Source of the DNA: Apostichopus japonicus
Lineage: Eukaryota > Echinodermata > Holothuroidea > Aspidochirotida > Stichopodidae
Assembly: GCF_037975245.1 (NCBI RefSeq)
Contig: NC_092574.1
Span: 6,874,713 to 6,938,712 of the forward strand
Direction of reading: 5' to 3'
DNA length: 64,000 bases
The notes under the pieces: model-generated
Database searches by the model: none
What the model was told of the DNA's origin: nothing
Seen by the model: only the letters and a program-made list of their open reading frames with translations
Part shown: in pieces, positions 1-13,561 of the stretch
Position numbering within the stretch: position 1 is the stretch's first letter
Layout: every line of letters starts with the position of its first letter
Made by a program: the position numbers and the translations under genes

Positions 1-512
1 CACCTAATGTCCCCCCTGATATGTGTGCCACCTCATGCCCCCATGTTATGTGTGACCCCTCATGTCCCCCTGAAATGTGTACCACCTCATGTCCCCCTGA
101 TATGTGTGCCACCTCATATCCCCCCTGAAATGTGTGGCCTCACGCGCCCCCACCTGAAATGTGTGCCACCTCATGTTCCCCCTGATATATGTGCCACCTC
201 ATGTTCCCCTGAAATATGTGCCACCTCACGTCCCCCTGAAATATGTGCCACCTCATGTCCCCCTGAAATATGTGCCACCTCGTGTCCACCCCGGATATGT
301 GTGCCACCTCATGTCCCCCTGTTATGTGTGCCACCTCATGTCCCCCCTAAAATGTGTACCACCTCATGTCCTCTCTGATATGTGTGCCACCTCATGTGCC
401 CCTGATATGTGTGCCACCTCATACCCCCCCCCCCCGAAATGTGTGGCCTCACGCGCCCCGACCTGAAATGTGTGCCACCTCGGGTTCCCCCTGATATGTG
501 TGCCACCTCATC
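1..512. repeat. Minisatellite, about 25-27 bp unit
   Basis: About 20 imperfect copies of a unit containing ATGTGTGCCACCTCATG followed by a C-run. All frames stay open across it on both strands because the unit lacks stops, so the predicted peptides (repeats of CATSCPP or CVPPHVP type) are not evidence of a gene. The copies differ by point changes and C-run length, as in an old, slipping array. Confidence 0.9.
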
Positions 513-1721
513 CCCCGCTTCAGACTCAACTCTGTTCTACTCATCCCTGATATTCTAGTCTGACTGGCATCTTTCTTGTTTTTTCTTGATCTTTTTTTTA
601 CTAACAAATAAAAGCATATAAGTTTAGATTTATTACCAAAAATATTAAACAAATAAAAATAATTTTGAAATAAAGCTCAGTACACAAACACTTCTGGATA
701 TGCTCAAATTTCTTCAAATTAACAGGAAAAAAAACGAAAAACAAAGACAACTACACATTTTGAGCAGCTTTTAAATCTTGGAATTTCTATTTTCAAGACG
801 GTTTTGAAATAAAAAAAAGCAATTAAATGTTCTTCACTCGAAAAAAAATATCCCAAAAGTTGCGAATTCCTTTGTGAGTTGTTAGCCAGAAATTTATTAT
901 TGTTCTTAAATGAGCTATATAAGTTAACTACTTATACAACGCAATGTTGATATCTCGTGACGTCATGCATAAATCAATTCAAGTGTGCATGATACACAAT
1001 CACTGAGACTATATAAGAGTTAACTATAGTCTTCGAATTAAAGGAGCTTACTGTCTTGATTTGTTTTTAATTGACTTATCAAATACTTACAAAAGTTTCT
1101 GAGAAAAAACCAAATGGAAGGAAGAGATTGAAATACGGTTATTTACAGAGGGAGGAAGCCATACCAAGAAAACAGCGGCAAGCTGTCAGTGAATATATAT
1201 ATATAGGAAAGTTGTTAAAGAGTATAAAAGAAATTGCGGAACTTGCTCGATTAATTGGGTTTATTAAATAGACACATTTGTTTCTATCTCTCTCTGTGCG
1301 GAATGTTTGAACAATTAGGTTTTGCAGTCTATGGTTAAACACATTTATTTTTAATTTTACAGTCAATAAACTCAAAAATGCCCTCTTAAAATTTCCTCAT
1401 AGAAAACATCGATATAACGCTTAATTAAAAACTTGATAAAAAAATGGTTTCTAATTTCCCAAAAAATTCTTATTTTGATTTCAGTTTTATTCCATGTTCT
1501 GCCGACGCCGAGAGCCTGTTAATGTTATCCCTCGCATTGGTTAGTTCGTATTACGACCCATTGCCTCGTCTGGTTTGGTTGGCAGGTTGACATGGCAAGA
1601 CAAATTTGTTACCACCGTCTTTTTGCTGTAGAGATATATTTATATATATATGAAAGCCCATTTCCTTCAAATGTCACGCATTTACATGTTGCGTATTAAA
1701 CGTGGCCTAAAGCAGGCCTAG
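513..1721. other. AT-rich DNA, no gene recognised
   Basis: No ORF with family resemblance is visible. It holds poly-A runs and a short TA tract near 1630-1650. It lies downstream of the stop of the minus-strand DOMON gene, so its upper part may hold that gene's 3' UTR, but no canonical AATAAA on the minus strand is evident close to the stop. Confidence 0.5.
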
Positions 1722-5553
<3,832 letters not shown>

Positions 5554-5571
5554 CTTGCATCCAATGGTTTT

Positions 5572-6405
5572 CTGCAAACAATGAAAGATGAAACAAACAC
5601 AGCGTTTGAAGATGAAAACAGCTAAATGACTACTTCATAATGTGTGTGCATGGCAGTGAGAGGGTGGGGTGGATGGGGGGGGGTAGTTAAGGCAAAAATA
5701 TAACTATCGCCCGATTGAGTTAGGTAGGGGCTGAACTGTTATGTGCAAGAGCCAGTGACTGCAGATTCAGGAATATAAAGGATGGTGCGTGATCATGGGG
5801 TTGTTGAAACCGACTCCGGAATTCCTCCGCCAAGAAGAAAAAGAATAAGAAAATAACATTACACGTCAAATGGTGGTTTCTGAGGCATATTCAAATTACA
5901 AAATTTAGAATCACAAATATAGGTCAAAGCGCAAAGGTTGTGCTCATAAATACTATTAGATTTGTTTTTTTGTGAGGTTAAAAAAAGGTAGGATGTACCC
6001 CCCCCCCCCCCACACACACACACACCCACACTCATGGATCAGCTCAGGGGTGTCGAGTCAAGAATCCTCCGGCGACAGAACTAGTTTCAGTGTAGTTTGT
6101 CCCCTGACTGATTGACGATGAAGGTGGGCGTGAAGACCTTTTGTGAAGTATATACCCTCATAGGTGTTACAGAGGACCACCCGGCTGTAAAACTGGGTCT
6201 CCATATATGCAGATCACTGCTAGTGCAACTTTCATCGAAACAAAAGAAAAGTATCTAAAACACCCCCATATATGAGTCAAATCTTGATGGTCTATAGAAC
6301 CTTCATACAAGTATACGTTCTAAAGGCCTATTGAAGCGTTCAAAAATTTGCGGGTTGGTACAGATGTTTGAACTATACGCATACGGTATATATGATGTAT
6401 CCAGT
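5572..6405. other. Upstream of DOMON gene A; no gene recognised
   Basis: This should contain the non-coding first exon and promoter of DOMON gene A (minus strand), but I could not place them. It includes a C-run followed by (CA)n at 5999-6026. Confidence 0.4.
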
Positions 6406-6505
6406 ATTTATATGTATATATGTATATATGAATATATGTATATATGTATATATGTATATATGAATATATGTATATATGTTTATATATATATATATATATA
6501 TATAT
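6406..6505. repeat. (TATG/TA)n microsatellite, left flank of an element
   Basis: A TATATATG and TA run. It continues as a pure TA run on the other side of the element at 6506-8134, so the element appears to have inserted within one microsatellite. Confidence 0.85.
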
Positions 6506-8131
6506 TAGGGTTGGGCGATATATCGAAAATTATTATTATCGCGATAATTTTTTTTCAAGACGATATTTTTTGAGGATTGAACAAATGACGATAATTTCTT
6601 GTGAAAGAAATTTGAAATAAATTTTTAAAAAAATTCTCCGTTTTATGTGTAAATGTTATTCTAGCATTCCATGGTTAGAAAGTTGAAAAGAAATAAAGTT
6701 TATCAACTTCATTTACTGACATTGAACTTCGTAAAAAACCCGTCCTTTACAACATTGACTGTATAGAGAACAAACCTCTGAAAATCAGTAGAGAAATTAC
6801 CAATTGTGTACGAAAAGTAAGTTGGTACACCTTTCTAATTTTACGAAAGTTCGAGCAAAATACTTTCGAAAAATTCACGCGAAACTTGCATATCGTGCTA
6901 AATGCAACAAATGTCATGTAAACAAGGTTCTGGTACACCCATTTATGAATAAACCAGAAGACCACATCTGGTGTTAAGCGGGGGGAAAAGAAAGTATTTT
7001 CTAGAATTTCCAAAAAAAGGAAAAATTAATATCCTACCATAGTTAAGTGTATAGTAAATAGCCTACCACTTCATAGGTTACGTTTCTCACGTAACAACAA
7101 AAACGCAACAAATTGTATTTTGCGAAGTTGACGTTTTCCATAAGGACATGGAAACAATATTTAGCATTAAGTTAATCATGCCTAGTGGCATAAAACATGG
7201 GATTAGAAGGTTTACTTTCATAAAGATGGCCATACTGTAGCTATTGGGGCCTTGATATCGTGCTATGTCTGTATGGTATAGCTAGACTCTGCCTTGTGTA
7301 TCATGGGGAAAAGATTGTTTTGTTCATGCGGAGGAGTCGGTTGGCTTGAGGTGTGTTTTACTTACCTTAATGTTACGGGGATATTTACCTATACTTTCCT
7401 TGAACGTCTTATATAATATTTCGCATAACTTTACCGATCCTTTACAAACTGACCTAATTAATTCTTGAGTGGAGCCAATATAGTTTACTCCATGAAAAGT
7501 TCTTTGGAACCGTGCCAAAAATGTTAACAAACAGGTGTTAGACAGGGGGGTTGTTTGTCAAGGTACTTAGGAAAGAAGCACATGTAGCCTACCGTGATAT
7601 TTAAGTAGGGTAAACACTGCAGTTGGTAAACTGATTGCTAGGCAGTCTTACGTAGTTTGTTTCATAATATCGAGAGTTTTGTAAGTTAAACTTTATAAAG
7701 ATTGTAAGACAGATTAAATCTCTTTTCATTTTATCACAAAATATAGCTACTCTAACTTGTCATTTTAGAACTTTCATCAGTTTCGTGACAATATAAATTC
7801 AAAAAGTTAGTCAGTATTTTGAATCCTCAATTGCGAATTTTTATCGCCAGACACGCAAAAATACTAAACTTTTCCGGGGGCCTTCGCCCCCTGGACCCCC
7901 ACAAGGGGTTCACCCTTGACCTCACCGGGGCTCTAAGGCGGGCCCCTGGACCCCACGCCATTATGCTCGGTGTGTTTGCTGCGCGAAAACACCGGTGGGA
8001 AATCGGCAGTTGTTTTTAGTGTGTTCGCGAACACACTAAAAACAACAAGAAAAAATTATCGTAATTATCGAAATATCGCGATAATTTTTGAAGTATTTAT
8101 CGTCACATTAAAAAGCAAATATCGCCCAACC

Positions 8132-8134
<3 letters not shown>
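6506..8134. mobile_element. DNA transposon with TAGGGTTGGGCGATAT ends
   Basis: The left end reads TAGGGTTGGGCGATATATCG; the right end is its inverse, ATATCGCCCAACCCTA. Subterminal sequence on both sides is rich in ATCGCGATAATTTTT, also inverted. Both flanks are TA repeat, so the target duplication cannot be read. No transposase is recognisable. The interior holds a GC-rich block (about 7874-7965) and a 38-bp perfect palindrome. GGGCGATAT ends occur in hAT-like families of other animals; the superfamily assignment is inference. Confidence 0.75.
8009..8046. repeat. Perfect 38-bp palindrome
   Basis: Perfect inverted symmetry about the CG/CG centre at 8027/8028; the core is TTCGCGAA within GTGTTCGCGAACAC. 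It can fold to a 19-bp stem with no loop spacer. It lies in the right third of the element at 6506-8134. Confidence 0.95.
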
Positions 8135-8338
<204 letters not shown>

Positions 8339-8697
8339 TATACAGTATATATGTAGCCCCGCGGCAATGCATTATCGTTGTCAAAGAAGTAAGCATATTG
8401 CCTATATAGGTTGTTTTATTTTTACCCAATTAATCGAATGTAGTCTAATAGATAAAATGGTGAAAAATTGTTGGCAAAGCTCAGCACATCAGCTGAACCC
8501 CCCCCCCCCCTCCCCGAAAATAATCATCGAATCGATATTATATGTACATTACCGCGGGACTCAGTCTACACCACAAGCCCCGAAACAAATAACGGTTGTC
8601 TGGAAGCTGACAATTTGCCACACCCGCTTGTTGATTTTGATTTACGTAAATAAATCAAAGCCCGTATGGCAAGCCGTTTTAACATTTACCTCTCTAT

Positions 8698-9195
8698 TCT
8701 ACTTAAGTAGAATTAATTCCACTTAAGTAGAATACAATTAAGCTTAAGTGAAATGAATTGCACTTAAGTAGAATACAATTAAGCTTAAGTAAAATGAATT
8801 GCACTTAAGTAGAATTGCATTTTACTTAAGTTTAATTGTATTCCACATAAGTAAAATTACCACTTTCTTTTAAGCTTAAGTTAAATTCAATTTCACTTAA
8901 GCTTAATTGTATTCTACTTAAGTAAAATACAATTCTACTTAAGTAAAATACAATTCTACTTAAGTAAAAGTGTCATTCTTTTTCACTTAAGCTAAATGCA
9001 TTTTACTTAAGTAAAATTGTATTTTACTTAAGTAGAATACAATTAAGCTTAAGTGAAATTGAATTTAACTTAAGCTAAATTGTATTCTACTTAAGTAGAA
9101 TTGTATTTTACTTAAGTAGAATACAATTGCATTTTACTTAAGTAAAATTCAATTCTACTTAAGTAAAATACAATTTAGCTTAAGTGGAATTGAAG
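8698..9195. repeat. Left arm of ACTTAAGT palindromic subrepeats
   Basis: A dense array of about 20 units with the core ACTTAAGT or AGCTTAAGT and flanking AGAAT/AAAAT. Units lie in both orientations, so the array can pair with itself as well as with the right arm. Confidence 0.9.
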
Positions 9196-9589
9196 GATAT
9201 GGCAAGCCGTTATAACATTTACCTCGTGCGGAGAAGTAGTTGGTCTGGGGGCAATGTTTACATGGTACCATGCCTTGTGGTACTTCTACTACTAGTACCA
9301 CTGATTGGTGGTATGTCGTGTTGTAGTCGTTCCCTTGCCCTCAAAAGTGCTTTTCCAACTGCATCAGCAACAGTTTGCAACGATTTATTGGCTGGCTGCA
9401 TTTACCAAATGTCTAACGTTCAGACTCTGTGATAAACAAAGCTTTGCTTCATTTGCTAAGTATGGTGTTATGTTCGTATATACACAACGAAAGCTGGATA
9501 AGTATCGCAGAATGGGGGAATGGCCGCAAATGGTTACGTAACTAGTACGTCTTGAACGTAACTCTATAGGTCTCGCATCACAATTAATT

Positions 9590-9900
9590 GTTCCATTGAC
9601 TTACACACTAAACTCATCACTTTTAAGACCTGCCAAAGCATAGATAGAAGTTTTCATCTGGTATATCCTACCCACCACATGATAGCTGTGTTCTAGTGGC
9701 CTATCATGGCACTTGCAAACTTCCATATCATGACCGTTTAGATTATGAGCTAGAAGAGGAGCAAGTTTATCACACTGAACCCTTCCATATGCTCGTTCGG
9801 AGTAATATCAACATTTAACCAAAGATTTTTAAAATGGTTTATATCACCTTCGATCCTCCCTATTTTCACACCATCTGTACTTAAAATTATGCTCTTTCAT
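9590..9900. repeat. Dispersed repeat, copy 1 (inside the foldback element)
   Basis: It shares CCATTGACTTACACACTAAA and TATCATGACC..TAGATTAT, in the same order and spacing, with 43050-43345. The copies are diverged. It occupies the centre of the foldback element. Confidence 0.6.
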
Positions 9901-10095
9901 ATAATGGCAGAAAAACAATGACAGTACATGATAACATGCTTAAGGAAGCTTTACGTTAGGTACTTTTACCTCTTTTCTGACAATGGTAAACCTATTGAGC
10001 GGATGAACACGTGGTGAGGTACCTAAAATAGTATACAGAGTCGGACTTCGCGGCAAGTACAGTGACGCAATGAGTAGCATATACTGATTGACCAA

Positions 10096-10530
10096 TCACA
10101 TTTTACTTAAGCTAAATTGCATTTTACTTAAGTGAAATAGATTGACCAATCACATTTCACTTAAGCGTAATTCTATTTCACTTAAGTAAAATGCAATTTA
10201 GCTTAAGTGAAATTGAAAAGCCATTTTGCTTAAGTAGAATAGCATTTTACTTAAGTAGAATTGAATTTTACTTAAGCAGAATTGCATTTTACTTATGTAG
10301 AATTGAATTTTACTTAAGCAGAATTGTATTTTACTTAAGTAGAATTGTATTTTACTTAAGTAAAATACGATGTAGACAAAAACTTCGAACTTAAGCTAAT
10401 ATGAATTCCACTTAAGTGGAATACAATTAAGCTTAAGTAAAATGCAATTCTACTTAAGTGCAATTCATTTCACTTAAGCTTAATTGTATTCTATTTAAGT
10501 GGAATTAATTCTACTTAAGTAGAATAGAGA
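10096..10530. repeat. Right arm of ACTTAAGT palindromic subrepeats
   Basis: Same unit types as the left arm. The open frame across it reads as repeats of YLSRI and has no coding meaning. Confidence 0.9.
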
Positions 10531-10562
10531 GGTAAATGTTAAAACGGCTTGCCATAAGCCCG

Positions 10563-11375
10563 CACCCCCGCCCTACCTACCCTACCCACCCTTTCTCCAC
10601 AACCCCTATTTCCTTAACTAATATTTTCCAATATTACTTGAACAACAATTTACTGCGATATAATGTTACTGTGTAAGCCACACCGGCTGTAAAATTGATC
10701 AACCTATGCGATGTCGCATATCTTTGCATTATATTTAGCTGTAAACAATGCGAAAACCATTGATCCATAATATTCCTTCATAAAGAGTTGTCGTTCATGA
10801 CATGGGAACAGGGCGGTGACCGTGTAATATTACTGTAAATGTGTAATACAAAATCGTTGTAATATTGCAACAGCGATATTTCTATGATTAATTAAGTTGG
10901 TATGCATGCATCATAGTTCTATCACAATTCGCCATTGTCTTTCCGTAATACGTTGGGTGCATTTTGACAAAAGTATCCATGGCTTGATAAATTCAACAGC
11001 TTTGGTCTTCGGCATCTGTGGATACACTGCCCGCCCACACAGGTAAACAATACGGCAGTGTCGAGTGCAAACCGAAACTACATATGTTGGAAATACCCGA
11101 TGAACTGGCTTAGGCTTCAGTGTTAATTGTGTAACATCGAAAACCTATATACGATAGACGGACTTTTAAGGCAACGGTGAAATATTTCGAATCTGTTAGA
11201 AAATCGATGCATAATACAGCACCGAGTGCTGAGATTACATTTCAGACTATAGACAATAATATTATGGAGGCTATACTCTTATTGTGTGCACAGAATAACT
11301 GCAGGGAGTTGTTAACGCTTTCTTCTTCACAGGATATCAAAACGTTATATCTCCTCCCTAAGCTAACTGTCTGAT
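10563..11375. other. Intergenic, no gene recognised
   Basis: Unique-looking sequence between two mobile elements. A 65-codon open frame at 11177-11374 has no recognisable similarity, and I do not call it. Confidence 0.4.
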
Positions 11376-12063
11376 AGCATCAGGCGCGTATCCAGGATTT
11401 TCAAACCCGGGGGGCGCGAATTACTATCTAAGCGGAGCGCCACCATCGGTTGGCGCGCAGCGTACAAGAAAATTTCTTGTTTTGAAACCCCCCCAGATCA
11501 CCGGAAACGGCACTTCTCGGGCTTGAAATGACCAACCAGATGTACACTTTTTGCCTGAGAACCAGGTATTTCGTAATAGTTTTTTTTCCATCCATAACCT
11601 TTTTGAAGTTTGTCAACCCGGCATATGTTCGACCTGATGGCATCTCCTGTGGGTCTTTGCTTTTGTAGGTGATTCAACGTCGCGGCCCACAATACCCGTC
11701 AGCCCCACTTTTCAAGGTTTTAAGCCCCATATTTGTTCAGAATTTGAAAATTCACATTTCTCGTGAATAAACTCACTTGAAAACATACCTATAATGTTGT
11801 ACAAAATTTCATCTATGGACAACCAATATAGAAAAACTTCCTTCAACCCCTAACAGACCGGTCAAAATTGCACGAGTAGAGGGAAGTGTGATGCAGAATG
11901 TTGGTCAGAAATTTTCGAAACTTCAGACACAGTTAATTTATTGGTGTACAAACATTAAAACCTGTTATAACGGCTATTATAAAACTTGGTTGAAGGAAAT
12001 GAAAAAATAGCAGATATTTCCTTCAACCGAACACTACACACATAGGCGTAGGAGGCGCGGCGG

Positions 12064-12443
12064 CAGTGGCGGAGCTAGGGGTATTGGTCAGGAGTGGCGA
12101 GAATGGTCTGTAGGAGCGCTTTCGACACTATCTAAGCGGAGCGCCACCACTGGTTGTCGCGTAGCGTTGAGAAAATTTTTGAATAAAGATACTCCCTAGA
12201 TCGTCAGAAATGACCCTTTCCGGGCCTGGCTAATTTGCAGATAAACGAAGAATAAGGTGTCATCGCCAAATGACACCAAGAAAATGTGAGAAATGTCAAT
12301 AAGTAGATGAGAGCGCAATAAAAAAGTCAATAATCTAGAAAAAGTAAAAAGTGGTAAAGAGCTGAAAAAGGCGCCAGCAGTCCATTTGAGTCCGTCAGGG
12401 GGGGGGGGCATCCACCCCCGACCGTATGGACGCTCCGCCACTG
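12064..12443. mobile_element. hAT-like MITE nested in the 11381-13556 element
   Basis: The left end is CAGTGGCGGAGC; the right end is GCTCCGCCACTG, a perfect 12-bp inverse. An 8-bp direct duplication, CGCGGCGG, lies at 12056-12063 and 12444-12451. It carries the AAGCGGAGCGCCACC core block and a G-run near the right end. No coding capacity. Confidence 0.85.
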
Positions 12444-12798
12444 CGCGGCGGGGGTGCAGCCCCTAATTCGCCATTACTAATGTAAAAGAGAGTTTTGACA
12501 TAATTGGACCTCCATGCTTTTTATACATCTACATGAGACATGTCGTTGTTTACATTGGCATCCCGCGGTATATTATGCAATTTGAACGGACCGTACGGTA
12601 CATGATGGCATGCGATGTTATAACCGATGCTTGCTTATATGATATTGACATGGACACGTTGAACGCGCGCTTCGCGCGCGAAAATTTTTGGTTATTTTTT
12701 CAGGTTAGTCGGACAGTTTTGAGGCTTTTCATCCTGGAACGCCATTTTCATGCTCACTGATATGATGTGATATCTGCTGTTTGCGTTACAAATTCGAA

Positions 12799-13100
12799 CA
12801 GGCGCGTAGCGAGGAATTTGCCAAGGGAGGGGCGAAGCCTGTAGGCAAATTATCTAAGCGTAGCGCCACCATAGGTTGGCGCGAAGCGTACAAGAAAATT
12901 TTGGCCGAAAATGCCTCCCAGATCGCTGGAAATGGCACTACCCAGGACCATTTGTTAGCGCGAAGCGTACAAGCAAATTTTGGCCGAAAATGTCTCGCAG
13001 ATCGCTGGAAATGACACTTCCCAGGCCTTGTAAGTTGCCTCTAAGCACTTTCTATTTTGAAATTACTTAGCGATATCATTTAAAAAAAATGCTGAATGGG
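12799..13100. mobile_element. Fragment of CAGGCGCGTAG-type MITE with internal duplication
   Basis: The left end, CAGGCGCGTAGCGAGG, matches the element at 1996, including the AATTTGCCAAGGGAGGGGCG stretch. The block GCGCGAAGCGTACAAG..CAGATCGCTGGAAATG is present twice in tandem (about 12880-12955 and 12957-13030). The matching right end was not found, so it appears truncated. Confidence 0.65.
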
Positions 13101-13561
13101 GGGGGGGCGGGCGGTCGCCCCCATCCCAAAATGCGTCATGTTCCCCGACGACACGGTCGAGTTCGAGACCAGCCACAGTTGGTTTTATAGCACAATTCTA
13201 CACACGCGTTATGATAGACCATATATAGATCATTAGTGAGAGAGGAAAATGGAAACGTCAAAAAATGGAGTTGTCGGTGTAAGGGGTAGGGTGAGTCACA
13301 CTTTTACGAAATCATTGATCCGTCACTGGCTACCCTTCAGCGCTGTAATGATGTCACTGTTCCTCTTTCTCTCCCCGGTGTCTTCGCGTTTTTCTTTTAC
13401 TCCCTCCTTTTCTCCTTTTTCTCTCTTTCTTCTTTTTCTTTTCCCTTCCTTCCTCTCCTCCTCCTCTTTTTTCCTTTTTTCTTCTCTTTTTTTCTGTCCT
13501 CTTTTTCTTACCCGGGGGGCGCGCGCCCCCAACGCCCCCCCCTGGATACGCACCTGAGCAT

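Larger units (their letters stand above)
8665..10556. mobile_element. Foldback transposon with ACTTAAGT-repeat arms
   Basis: The ends are inverted copies beginning TATGGCAAGCCGTTTTAAC. Inverted similarity runs about 110 bp before the arms diverge. AGCCCG occurs directly at 8659-8664 and 10557-10562, a 6-bp (possibly 7-bp) target duplication. Both arms are made of dozens of short units centred on the palindromes ACTTAAGT or AAGCTTAAG and joined by GAATTGCATTTT-type spacers. A second copy of the terminal sequence lies inside at 9198-9224. The central part (about 9230-10095) has no transposase ORF, and part of it resembles 43050-43345. Confidence 0.85.
11381..13556. mobile_element. Composite element with CAGGYGCGTATCCAGG ends
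   Basis: The left end is CAGGCGCGTATCCAGG; the right end is the inverse of CAGGTGCGTATCCAGG. AGCAT is directly repeated at 11376-11380 and 13557-13561. Same family as 47079-48407, whose ends also sit in a 5-bp duplication. The interior contains a complete smaller hAT-like insert (12064-12443), another family fragment (12799-13100) and a pyrimidine-rich stretch (13370-13510). No transposase is visible. Confidence 0.7.

Noticed and set aside
7-466. ORFs of repeated CATSCPP / CVPPHVP peptides
   Set aside because: They are translations of a stop-free minisatellite unit and are open in several frames on both strands.
1139-1375. Possible last exon of DOMON gene A (LAAVFLVWL frame)
   Set aside because: The phase does not fit the exon 4 donor; the exon at 1771-1722 fits phase and has a stronger acceptor.
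10191-10394. Repeat protein with YLSRI units
   Set aside because: It is a frame through the ACTTAAGT subrepeats of a foldback element.
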